Positions 43,054 through 51,446 of a stretch of 64,000 bases of DNA are shown here, piece by piece. Under the pieces are notes generated by a model, which saw only the letters and a program-made list of their open reading frames with translations, did no database searches and was not told the origin of the DNA. A program made the translations under genes and the position numbers. Each line of letters starts with the position of its first letter. Position 1 is the first letter of the stretch. This stretch comes from Alphaproteobacteria bacterium UBA1301 (GTDB lineage Bacteria > Pseudomonadota > Alphaproteobacteria > Micropepsales > Micropepsaceae): contig DBUB01000004.1 in assembly GCA_002307725.1 (NCBI GenBank), forward strand, positions 62,001-126,000. Direction: 5' to 3'.

Positions 43054-44679
43054 ATGACCGTATCCGAGATCACCGTTCGGGAGTTTCGCCAAGCGCGCGA
43101 CGGCTTGCGCCGGTTCCTAACCGCACCCGGCGAGACTGGGGCCCTCAACCGCGGCTTTGTCCTTCTGGCAGCGGTCACGGTGGTGACCGCCTGGTTCAGC
43201 GAGACCTTCTTCTTTCCCGACGAGCACTTTCAGGTGCTGGAATACATGGCGATGAAACTTGGCCTCACCAGCCCGGCCGATCTGCCCTGGGAATTCGGCG
43301 CCCGCGCGCGGCCGTTCACCCAAGCCTTCCTCTACTTCCTCGTCGCCCGGCCGCTCCGGGCCTTGGGCCTCACCGATCTGTTCGATCTGATGTTCGTACT
43401 GCGGCTGGTGACCGGCATCGTGTCGCTGGCGGCGCTGTTTGGTTTCGCGCGGTGGATACAGGACACTCTCGAACGCGCCGATGAACGGCGCGCCTTTGCG
43501 CGGATGCTGCCGTTCATGGGGTTCTTGCCCTATCTGTTTGTACGCACCGCATCCGAAACCGCCGCTGCCGCCTTCTTTACCTTTGCCCTGGTGCTGGTGG
43601 TGCGGGAGGGAAGATGGCGGCGGATGCTGGCAGCTGGGTTGTTGTGCGGCATTGCTTTCGAGTGCCGCTATCAATCGGCGTTTCTCACCCTGGGATTGAT
43701 GGCGTGGCTGTGGTTCCAGGCCCGGGTCAAGCCGAGCGCGCTCGCCGCCTTTGCCGGGGGAGGACTCGCCGCCGTGGCTGCCGCGGCGCTCATCGACCGT
43801 TGGGGCTACGGCGAATGGTGCTTCCCGCCATGGAACTATTTCGACGTCAACATCCTGCAAGGCGTCGCGTCCAAGACATTTGGGGCGTCACCCTTCTTCG
43901 CCTATTTTTATCTCGAACCTGGAACGATCTTCGCCCCGATCACGGCGCTGTTGATGATCGCAATGGTGATCGCCTGTCTGCGCAATCCGCGCCACGTCGT
44001 GACCTGGGTGACGGTACCGTTCTTCCTGGTGCACTGCCTGATGGCGCATAAAGAAGAACGGTTCCTGTTTCCGCTGGCGATCCTGGCAATAAGCTGGCCG
44101 GTGCTGGCGTTTGCGCCGGGACGGCCGCTGCCGGTGTTCGACCGCGTTTGGGCGTGGCGCAAATCCTGGGCCGCGAAGGTCGTGGGCTGGAGCGCAGTGG
44201 CGGCAATGCTGTTTCTCGCCGTCTATCCGTTCGGCATCCGTCCGCACATGAAGATGGCGAAATATCTGTACCGCGCCTTTCCGACGGGACTGCACGCCTA
44301 CAGCTTCGACAAGGACCGGTTTGACAGCTATCCGATGGTGCAGCCGAAGCCGTATCGCGTTGACATCCTGTTCGACCGTCAGGACCTCGAAGCGGCACTC
44401 AGAAACGGGCCGCTGTACTTGTTCTCCGACACACCAACGTTACCAGTGAGTTTGCCGCAAGGCGTGGGCGCCGAGATGGTCTATTCCGAATTCGTCTTGG
44501 CCCGGACGGCCGCAGCCGACGCCACCAAGATCATGTGCAGCTATGCGGCGCTGAAACGCAGCGGGTCCATCCATCCGCCGCGCCTTGCCTTCTGGACGCT
44601 GTTTCGCCTCGAGCGCGGCGGCGCAAACGATGCCGTACCCTCGCCCTGCATTCCGGATTGGAACTCTAAGCGCTCTTGA
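43054..44679 (+). CDS. GT22 (Alg9/PIG-B-like) membrane mannosyltransferase
   Basis: A 541-aa integral membrane glycosyltransferase with about 10 helices. FFPDEHFQVLEYMAMKLG (residues 52-69) and AHKEERFLFP match the GT22 family (the DE first-loop motif and HKEERF), which in eukaryotes adds mannose from dolichol-phosphate-mannose to N-glycan or GPI precursors. Bacterial members are sparse and mostly uncharacterised. It sits beside a GDP-mannose gene set, but no polyprenyl-phosphate mannose synthase is in the window. Confidence 0.78.
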   Translation: MTVSEITVREFRQARDGLRRFLTAPGETGALNRGFVLLAAVTVVTAWFSETFFFPDEHFQVLEYMAMKLGLTSPADLPWEFGARARPFTQAFLYFLVARPLRALGLTDLFDLMFVLRLVTGIVSLAALFGFARWIQDTLERADERRAFARMLPFMGFLPYLFVRTASETAAAAFFTFALVLVVREGRWRRMLAAGLLCGIAFECRYQSAFLTLGLMAWLWFQARVKPSALAAFAGGGLAAVAAAALIDRWGYGEWCFPPWNYFDVNILQGVASKTFGASPFFAYFYLEPGTIFAPITALLMIAMVIACLRNPRHVVTWVTVPFFLVHCLMAHKEERFLFPLAILAISWPVLAFAPGRPLPVFDRVWAWRKSWAAKVVGWSAVAAMLFLAVYPFGIRPHMKMAKYLYRAFPTGLHAYSFDKDRFDSYPMVQPKPYRVDILFDRQDLEAALRNGPLYLFSDTPTLPVSLPQGVGAEMVYSEFVLARTAAADATKIMCSYAALKRSGSIHPPRLAFWTLFRLERGGANDAVPSPCIPDWNSKRS

Positions 44680-45556
44680 ACCAGCCGCCGCGCGCGCCCC
44701 AGGCGAGGAACAATTTGGCGTTCAATTCGCCCTTTGGACTGTCACCGGTGAGACCAAAGCCATGCGGGCCGTCTTCGAAGGCGTGCAGTTCGACCGGAAC
44801 ATTCGCGGTGACCAGCGCCTTGTACATCGCCATCGAATTGGGCCATGGCGGCACCAACGTGTCGTTGCCGCCGAAAGAAATGAAACTCGGCACTGTGCGC
44901 GGCGTGACCCGCTTGTCGCAGGAATAGGCTTCCAGCCGCGCCGCGCTTTGATCGCTGCCGATCAGACGGTCGCGCGAATCCGCGTGCGTGCCGGGCCCCA
45001 TGGTGATGACCGGATAGATCATGCCGGCAAAAGCGGGCCGCGCATCGCATTGGTCGGCGGCATCGACGGGCGCGTAGACCTTTTCGTCGTAGCGCGTCGC
45101 CAGCGTCGCCGACATGTGTCCGCCGGCGGAAAATCCGATCACGCCGAGCCGGGTGGGATCAATAGCAAAGCGTTTGGCATTGGCGCGGATAAGACGCATG
45201 GCGCGCTGCATATCCTGAAGCGGAACATCGGCGCTGTTCGCCCAGCCCTCGCCCGGCAAGCGGTATTGCAGCACGAATGCCGTAACTCCAGCCGCATTCA
45301 AACGCCGCGCCGTCTCAAAACCTTCGTGATCGATGACGATCACGGTGTAGCCGCCGCCCGCAATCACCAACACCGCCGAACCATCCGGCTTCGGCGGCCG
45401 GCAGACCCACAGATGCGGATCGCCGACATCGCGCAAAAAACGGTCGTGATTGGCGAGGTTTTGGGAAAAGCTCTCCATCTTCGTGACGAGCTTAACGCCT
45501 TCACCGCCGGGCGGCGTGCTCGGCCATAGACGGACGATTTCGGTGGGATCGGCCAT
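44666..45556 (-). CDS. Alpha/beta-hydrolase, acetylxylan-esterase-like (copy 2)
   Basis: A 296-aa esterase without signal peptide. The oxyanion region is LVIAGGGYTVIV; the nucleophile serine is in GVIGFSAGGHMSA; the acid and histidine are in GGNDTLVPP and EDGPHGFGL. It is about half identical to the gene just upstream, which is Tat-exported; here the copy begins directly at MADPTEIVRLWPS. Its ATG overlaps that gene's stop codon. The 3' end overlaps the mannosyltransferase gene by 14 bp. Confidence 0.82.
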   Translation of the reverse strand: MADPTEIVRLWPSTPPGGEGVKLVTKMESFSQNLANHDRFLRDVGDPHLWVCRPPKPDGSAVLVIAGGGYTVIVIDHEGFETARRLNAAGVTAFVLQYRLPGEGWANSADVPLQDMQRAMRLIRANAKRFAIDPTRLGVIGFSAGGHMSATLATRYDEKVYAPVDAADQCDARPAFAGMIYPVITMGPGTHADSRDRLIGSDQSAARLEAYSCDKRVTPRTVPSFISFGGNDTLVPPWPNSMAMYKALVTANVPVELHAFEDGPHGFGLTGDSPKGELNAKLFLAWGARGGWFKSA

Positions 45557-46548
45557 CAGTGCACCTCGCCGCGGAACCAGCCGCCTTCCTTGCCCCATTT
45601 GAGGAACAGATCGGGCCAGGACGCACACGGTTTGCCAGCGGCCAGACGGATGCCGAAACCATGGCCGCCTTCCTGGAAGACGTGCAGCTCGGACGGGATC
45701 TTCGCGGCTGCCAGCGCTTCATACATTGCCAGACCGTTGGCGAGCGGCGGTACCGCTTCGTCGTCGCGCGCAAGACAGAGAAATGTCGGCGGCACGGCGG
45801 ACGCGACATGCCGCTCGCAGGAATATTCGGCGATCGCTTGCGGCGAAGGATTGGCACCAAGGAGCATGGCGCGCGAGCCGCCATGCGTACCATCGCCCAT
45901 GGTGACGACGGGATACATCAGCCCGGCAAAAGCGGGACGAGCATCAATCCGGTCGGCGGCATCGCTCACGGAATAAACCGTGTCGGCGTGGCGCGTAATC
46001 AGCGAAGCTACGACATGTCCGCCAGCGGAAAACCCAAGGATGCCGACACGGCTGGAATCAATCCCGTAATGGTCCGCATACGAACGGATCAAGCGGAGGG
46101 CGCGCTGGGCGTCCTGCAGCGGCACGTCGGAGCGGTTTGCCCAACCCTCACCCGGCAAGCGATAGCGCAGTACGAACACCGTGATACCGGCAGCATTGAA
46201 ACGGCGCGCCGATTCGAAGGCTTCCTTGTCGATCACGGTGCGAACATAGCCGCCGCCGGGGCACAGCAGAATCGCCGAGCCGTCGGGGCGGCTGGGCCGG
46301 AACACGATGAGGATCGGCATGCCAACGCTGTCGACATAACGGTCGTGATAGGCGTTGGGATCAGGCGAGCGCTCGACGATACGGGCGGTGAGATGAACAC
46401 CCTCGCCGCCCGGCGGCGTTGCCGGCCACAGCGGGATGGTCTCGGTGGGATCGGTCGAAAGCGAGCCGTCGGGCTTCATGCTTTCGGCCCGTGCCGCCAT
46501 GGTCGCCAGCGTCGCCGCGCCGAGCCCCAGCACCGTGCGCCTATCCAT
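45556..46548 (-). CDS. Tat-exported alpha/beta-hydrolase, acetylxylan-esterase-like (copy 1)
   Basis: A 330-aa esterase with a Tat-like N-terminus (MDRRTVLGLGAATLATMAAR), oxyanion region LLCPGGGYVRTV, nucleophile in GILGFSAGGHVVA, acid in ARDDEAVPP and His in EGGHGFGI. Relatives deacetylate plant polysaccharides or their oligomers. Together with the second copy it forms a tandem duplication in which one product is exported and the other stays in the cytosol. ATG at 46548. Confidence 0.84.
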   Translation of the reverse strand: MDRRTVLGLGAATLATMAARAESMKPDGSLSTDPTETIPLWPATPPGGEGVHLTARIVERSPDPNAYHDRYVDSVGMPILIVFRPSRPDGSAILLCPGGGYVRTVIDKEAFESARRFNAAGITVFVLRYRLPGEGWANRSDVPLQDAQRALRLIRSYADHYGIDSSRVGILGFSAGGHVVASLITRHADTVYSVSDAADRIDARPAFAGLMYPVVTMGDGTHGGSRAMLLGANPSPQAIAEYSCERHVASAVPPTFLCLARDDEAVPPLANGLAMYEALAAAKIPSELHVFQEGGHGFGIRLAAGKPCASWPDLFLKWGKEGGWFRGEVH

Positions 46549-46757
46549 AACCGCCTCCGCCTTTTGCACCGCAAAGGTGTAAGCGCGGGGCGGGGCCAGA
46601 CGCAAGCGATTGAAAAGGAAAACGGTGTTATGTGTGAGCCCCAGAGGGAAGGATTCCGCTCATCCCGCCGCGTCAGGCTGGTGTTCAAGCCTGACGTGCC
46701 GCAATATCCTGCCCAAGCGGCCGTGGTTGAAGCGGTCGCACGGCGAGGATGCTGGTG

Positions 46758-47075
46758 ATGACGAAAGACGAACTGAGCGCTTGGGCCTTGGCAAACGGCT
46801 GGCAAATGGCGGGGGAATTTCCCAGCCTAATGAAACCGCGGACCTTCGACGTCGCCATCGTGCGCCTGGTGTTGAAGGCGACCGTCGCCAACCTTGAGAT
46901 CAAAAAGCCCAATGGCAAATGGGAGAAGGTGGCGAGCGCCAGCTATTCTAAGATCACCGCCGATCCCGACGGCGGCGCCCCCAGCGGCCTCAGCCTCGAT
47001 ACCATCAACGGCCTCACGTCGCTGATGCACGCCAACAAAGATCACTTGGTGTTTGCCAAGTTCAAGGCGAGTTAG
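46758..47075 (+). CDS. Conserved hypothetical small protein
   Basis: A 105-aa soluble protein (MTKDELSAWALANGWQM, then MKPRTFDVAIVRLVLKATVA and KWEKVASASYSKI). Arm-like beta content, no signal and no recognised domain. The ATG at 46758 is preferred to 46749 because of the GAGGATGCTGG spacing. It is a single gene between the divergent esterase pair and the HEPN gene. Confidence 0.6.
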   Translation: MTKDELSAWALANGWQMAGEFPSLMKPRTFDVAIVRLVLKATVANLEIKKPNGKWEKVASASYSKITADPDGGAPSGLSLDTINGLTSLMHANKDHLVFAKFKAS

Positions 47076-47138
47076 GAAGAATATTCACTTTGACCGCTCT
47101 TAATCTCGGCGTTCAACAAACACACAAGTAGGCTTCAC

Positions 47139-48047
47139 ATGACCGATAGCCCGCACCTTTCCCCCAAAATCGCCAACAAATATGTCCGAGAGAAAATTGA
47201 AAACCTTCTCCAGGGACGGGACATATACCCACTGAATAGATACGGCTGGACGGGACCAGATACCTACGATGACGAGATGATTGGTCACGCGATATGGCAA
47301 ACGGACTCGTTGTACTTTCGATTTCTCGACGAGCACTTCTCTGCGACCCACGCAAATGGTCCGGCTCCCGCGGCCCTCGAACCGTGGCAGCAATTTCTCG
47401 TTACTTCAGGTGGCGATTTCGAAGGGCTCATCGAAGCGGCGCGCCTGTCGATTGGGCTAGTGCTGTTTCAATGTGTCACGACCGAGAGGGATCACTATGC
47501 CGAGGACAGCCTATTCCAGGTCCACTTGATATCGTCGATGGTCTTGCTCGGATCGGCCTCAGACCGGCTTCGTGACCTCTTTATCGCAGCGGTATTCAAG
47601 AAGGACACGGATCAATACGTAAAGGATTCAATTAGGGACAAGAAGCGTCACCCGACCTGGTACAACGCCCCGTTCCTTGAGGCCGCCGTGTTTGCCCGTG
47701 AGGACGCCTTGCATGGCCGTGAGTCCTTTGCGTTGTTGCCCGCATTTGCTTACCGCATACATGAGCTCCGCGAACTGCGTAACAAGGTAGTTCACAAAAC
47801 GGCGACCGAGCTTGGTCGGCACCAAAGAGATTTTGCGAAGAAGAGGGTACCAGACCGCGTTACCGAAGACTTTTCGTACGAAGAGATGATCGCGTACCAA
47901 AGCCAACTCGATGCCGACTATCGCAAGAGGATCAACGATGACGTGGATACAATCGTTTCCTGGTATGAGCTTTTGATCGAGACCAGCAATCACGTCTTCA
48001 TTATCGAAAACACGCTACGGCGACTAAAATCTGATACCCCAAAATGA
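47139..48047 (+). CDS. HEPN-type protein with RNxxxH motif
   Basis: A 302-aa soluble protein, mostly helical. Near residue 212 it has the HEPN active-site pattern Rx4H (RNKVVHKTA) after ALLPAFAYRIHELRELR. HEPN proteins of this kind are RNases or RNA-binding defence and stress proteins. The rest matches no family I can name. Base composition here is less GC-rich than in the neighbours (for example around 47150-47300), which suggests recent acquisition. It stands alone on the plus strand. Confidence 0.65.
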   Translation: MTDSPHLSPKIANKYVREKIENLLQGRDIYPLNRYGWTGPDTYDDEMIGHAIWQTDSLYFRFLDEHFSATHANGPAPAALEPWQQFLVTSGGDFEGLIEAARLSIGLVLFQCVTTERDHYAEDSLFQVHLISSMVLLGSASDRLRDLFIAAVFKKDTDQYVKDSIRDKKRHPTWYNAPFLEAAVFAREDALHGRESFALLPAFAYRIHELRELRNKVVHKTATELGRHQRDFAKKRVPDRVTEDFSYEEMIAYQSQLDADYRKRINDDVDTIVSWYELLIETSNHVFIIENTLRRLKSDTPK

Positions 48048-48069
48048 TTAGCCTTAGGAACTACCATAC

Positions 48070-48555
48070 ATGACGTCGGACATCCGCCCCTGCTGCGACG
48101 ACGAACACGCTGCTATCGCCACCATCATCAATGCCGCGGCCGAGAAATATCGCGGCGTGATCCCGGCCGATTGCTTTCATGATCCCTATATGAGCGACGA
48201 TGCACTGGCGGCGGATATCGCCAAGGATGTCGTGTTCTGGGGCAGCGAGGACACCGGTGCGCTGGTCGGCGTGATGGGTTTTCAGATCGTGAAAAATCAA
48301 CCGCTGATCCGGCACGCTTACGTGCGCCCCACTTTACAGGGTCGCGGCATCGGTTCGGCGCTGTTGTCGTTTCTGATCGAGAAACAGAAGGGACCGATCC
48401 TGGTCGGAACCTGGGCGGATGCGTCCTGGGCCATTGGTTTCTATCAGCGGCACGGATTCGTACTCACCGCGCGCGACGAGACGGTGCGGCTGCTGCGCAC
48501 CTTCTGGACGGTATCGGAACGCCAGATTGAGACGAGCGTGGTGCTGCGGCGGTAA
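48070..48555 (+). CDS. GNAT-family N-acetyltransferase
   Basis: A 161-aa GNAT fold protein. The acetyl-CoA loop is in LQGRGIGSALLSFLI (motif A) after HAYVRPT; WAIGFYQRHGFVLT is motif B. The acceptor substrate is unknown. It starts 22 bp after the HEPN-type gene. Confidence 0.88.
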   Translation: MTSDIRPCCDDEHAAIATIINAAAEKYRGVIPADCFHDPYMSDDALAADIAKDVVFWGSEDTGALVGVMGFQIVKNQPLIRHAYVRPTLQGRGIGSALLSFLIEKQKGPILVGTWADASWAIGFYQRHGFVLTARDETVRLLRTFWTVSERQIETSVVLRR

Positions 48556-48561
48556 TTGGCG

Positions 48562-49167
48562 TCACGGTTTCAACTTGGCACCGGGTAGTCCTTTGGTCTC
48601 AACCTCGATGCTCTTGCCGTTTTTCTGGTCCACGGCATGTTGGAACGCGCTGGCGCTGGTACAGGCGGCGACGGCAGTCGTGCCACTGTCGCCGGATTTG
48701 CCCGGGGTTCGCCAAATCCAAGTGCTGGCGGGAACCGGTTTGAAATCGCCGGGAACCATCGTGTTCCAGCAAACACTGGTGCGGCCGCTATCCATTTCCA
48801 GGAAGATGTAGGCGCTCCACTCTTGGCAGGCCCGGAAGTCCCGGCTGTCTTTCTTGCAGACGTGAACGGCTATCATATTGTCGTAGAGCTGAACCCGGTC
48901 TTCCGTGCAACTCGCTCCCCAACATGTCTTGAGCTGGGCGAGCTGGTCCGGCTGCAACGTCGCCGCCAGCGACACCTTGACGATCGGATCGTCCCAGAGG
49001 GTCTGCCCGGCGGGCAGCGGCAGTGTGTTGGCGTATTTCGTCGGATAGAAGCCCTCCCACTTCTGCAGCGTGCCATAGGAAACCGCTTGGCCAAAAGCCG
49101 ATCCGGCCAGGGCGACGACCGCAGCCGCAAACCAGGCACATTTACACAGCGACCCGAAACCAGACAT
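48562..49167 (-). CDS. Exported Cys-rich protein of unknown function
   Basis: A 201-aa protein with a signal peptide (MSGFGSLCKCAWFAAAVVAL, cleavage near AFGQ, residue 27). The mature part has several cysteines (KTCWGASCTEDR, HVCKK, ACQEW, VCWNT, AACTS), likely paired as disulfides in the periplasm. No family is recognised. It is convergent with the GNAT gene, 6 bp apart. Start at 49167 is set by the signal peptide. Confidence 0.65.
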   Translation of the reverse strand: MSGFGSLCKCAWFAAAVVALAGSAFGQAVSYGTLQKWEGFYPTKYANTLPLPAGQTLWDDPIVKVSLAATLQPDQLAQLKTCWGASCTEDRVQLYDNMIAVHVCKKDSRDFRACQEWSAYIFLEMDSGRTSVCWNTMVPGDFKPVPASTWIWRTPGKSGDSGTTAVAACTSASAFQHAVDQKNGKSIEVETKGLPGAKLKP

Positions 49168-49395
49168 CGCAAATACCTCGCTAGCGGTGCTCCCGCACGT
49201 CCAGGATATCGTGTTTTTACCGCGAGATTGTATTATAACCGTCGCAATCGCATCGATAAACGTCGCAATCGCGCCGACAAATGCACGCATCCGGCTTCGC
49301 CGGACGAGCGAGGAAAACCGCGATCACTTAATCTTTGGTCGACAAACATCCGGCTTCGCCTAGCGGCTACACCGGACAAGCCCGGCATATTACGC

Positions 49396-50379
49396 CTATT
49401 TGTCCTTGATCGACAGGCACACCAGCGTCTGGTTCATCAACACATGCGCAAGTTCGCCAAACACCGCCGGGCCGGGCAGCGGATAGGGCTGCGGCGCCAT
49501 CAAGTCGCCATAAGTGAAATTGTGGACACAGTTACACGACAGCACAGGATTGAGCTTCCGTTCGGCAGCGAGGCGAACCAGCGCGTTACGGTAGTCTGGC
49601 ACCGACGTGGCCAAGCGATAGACGCGGCCCTTCATGACCGGGGCGTAGAACTGTACCGAACGGGTTTCGGCATCGATCAGCTTCAAGGCGACGCTGATGT
49701 GTTCGCCGTTCAGTTCGGTGACCAGTGGGTGATGGAGTTCGAGATTGTGATGGACAGCGTAGGCGTAGAAATCATCCCGCTGACCGTTGATCGTGCAGTC
49801 CCTCGCCGTAAAGCTTGGCGCGTCGAACACGATTTCGTCGCCCGTACCCGGTATGACCAGATTGATGATGCCGACCGAGGCTTCCTTACTCGGCGGCAGC
49901 GCGGCACGCATCACCACGATGCGATCGTCGGCAACTTCGCCGGTCACGCCGTTGACCACTTTCGCCGAGATGTTCAAACGATCATCCACATGCACGCCGG
50001 AAATCCATCCCATGATCGGGATGTCGCGAATGCCCGGAATGCTCGCGGCGGTGAGGCTATAGATCGAATGAATCTCGCTCATGCCCGGCGCGATCACGAT
50101 GGAGAAGCCGTTGCGCGGCGCCTCGACCGAAATCGCCGGGAGCCGCCCGATATCGATGAAATGCGTGGTGATCGCACGCGCGTTCACCGGCAACTCGGAG
50201 ACGAACACCTTCTCCCGTTCCACCACGCCGCCGTCACGTGTCAGGATATAAGGCGTGGTGCCACCGATCCAGTTGCCGCGATGAAGCTGGCGCAGCACGT
50301 GCTCTTCGCCCGCGATATGCAGCACGCAGCCGCGGTCGATCAGCGTATTGGCTTCTGCGGCCGTCACAAGCGCGTTCAC
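49396..50379 (-). CDS. Conserved uncharacterised protein (DUF6976-like)
   Basis: A 327-aa soluble protein. The start (EANTLIDRGCVLHIAGEEHV, LRQLHRGNWIGGTTPY) recalls a proteobacterial family that I believe is called DUF6976; I cannot confirm this. CNCVHNFTYGDL near residue 283 holds a possible metal- or thiol-binding motif. No signal or membrane segment. It is divergent from the permease gene, 147 bp away. Confidence 0.6.
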   Translation of the reverse strand: MNALVTAAEANTLIDRGCVLHIAGEEHVLRQLHRGNWIGGTTPYILTRDGGVVEREKVFVSELPVNARAITTHFIDIGRLPAISVEAPRNGFSIVIAPGMSEIHSIYSLTAASIPGIRDIPIMGWISGVHVDDRLNISAKVVNGVTGEVADDRIVVMRAALPPSKEASVGIINLVIPGTGDEIVFDAPSFTARDCTINGQRDDFYAYAVHHNLELHHPLVTELNGEHISVALKLIDAETRSVQFYAPVMKGRVYRLATSVPDYRNALVRLAAERKLNPVLSCNCVHNFTYGDLMAPQPYPLPGPAVFGELAHVLMNQTLVCLSIKDK

Positions 50380-50526
50380 GATAACCTCCCCTCGCGGCCG
50401 GGTCGTTTCCCCCGCGCCCAGCCTTCGGGTACGTGTTAAGCGCTGTCATTTAACATACAAACTCCTAAACAACTCTTGCCTTGCCCAGACGTTGGGATTG
50501 AACTGCCGCGAAAAGCGGGAAGCAGC

Positions 50527-51345
50527 ATGAATTTCTTAACCGGCAGCAACGATCTCGGCACCCTCGGGCTGGGACTGTTGATCGCGGGCGCGGCCGCGGG
50601 GCTTTTCGGCGGCATTCTGGGCCGCGGCGCCGGCCTGATCCTGGTATCAGCGTTGTTCCTGGTGGCGCGATCAGCGGGGATCGGAACCGATTTGGCGATG
50701 CACTTGGCGGTGGGAACCTCGTTCGCGTGCCTGCTGCCGCTGTCACTTGGCTTATTGGCCGCACACGGACGATCGCTGGATTGGGGCGTGGTAAGGCGCT
50801 GGACCTTGGGGCTGATAGCCGGAACGGCGGCCGGCCTTGCTGTCGCGCTGCGTCTGCCGGGCGCCCAGCTGGCGCTGGTTTTCGCCGCCGTGGCAGTGGC
50901 GGCCGCGGCGATGGCCGTATGGGTCAAGGACCGCGAAAACGTGAAACCATCGCGCGGCCTCTTCGGCTACGCGATGGCGTTCGTCACTGGCACAACAGCG
51001 GGGGCGCTGGGTCTTTCCGGTGCCGCGCTCGGCAATCCCTTGCTCGCCTTATGCGGATTGCTGCGAGCACGAGCCGAAGCCACTGTCGCCTTGTTCGCCG
51101 TCGTCATCACCGCGACGGGCGCGATTGTAATGGCCGTCAGCGGATACGGCTTGGCGGGACTACCAAAATACTCGTACGGCTACGTCAATTTGCTGGCGTT
51201 CGGTGCGACCGCGCCGGTGACGTTCGCCACCAGCCTGATCGGCGCCCACTTCGCGCCCGAAATCGACACCAAGCGGTTACGCCTGTTGTTCGCCGTGGTC
51301 GCTCTTTGGTGCGCGGCGCGCGTGGTGTGGAACGTGGTGGGGTGA
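50527..51345 (+). CDS. TauE/SafE-family sulfite/organosulfur permease
   Basis: A 272-aa inner-membrane protein with eight or so helices in two repeats. AAGLFGGILGRGAGLILV and FVTGTTAGALGLSGAALGNP are the two typical glycine-rich half-repeat motifs. TauE/SafE proteins export sulfite or sulfonate-derived anions or similar small organic acids. ATG at 50527 is chosen over an upstream in-frame codon at 50476 that lacks hydrophobic sequence. No sulfur genes are next to it. Confidence 0.85.
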   Translation: MNFLTGSNDLGTLGLGLLIAGAAAGLFGGILGRGAGLILVSALFLVARSAGIGTDLAMHLAVGTSFACLLPLSLGLLAAHGRSLDWGVVRRWTLGLIAGTAAGLAVALRLPGAQLALVFAAVAVAAAAMAVWVKDRENVKPSRGLFGYAMAFVTGTTAGALGLSGAALGNPLLALCGLLRARAEATVALFAVVITATGAIVMAVSGYGLAGLPKYSYGYVNLLAFGATAPVTFATSLIGAHFAPEIDTKRLRLLFAVVALWCAARVVWNVVG

Positions 51346-51350
51346 AAACC

Positions 51351-51387
51351 AGCGAATAGCGAATAGCGAATAGCGAATAGCGAATAG
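51351..51387. repeat. Heptamer tandem repeat (AGCGAAT)x5 with inverted partner
   Basis: Five perfect copies of AGCGAAT plus two bases follow the permease gene. On the other side of a 35-bp gap, CTCGCTATTCGCTTCTATTCGCC (about 51424-51446, read in two parts) is complementary to the repeat, so the intergenic RNA can form a long hairpin. It lies between two convergent genes and could serve as a bidirectional terminator. Heptamer copy number could vary between strains. Confidence 0.75.
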
Positions 51388-51446
51388 AAAAGGGTGGCAG
51401 GCCAAGAGGGCCCGTCAATTCCTACTCGCTATTCGCTTCTATTCGC

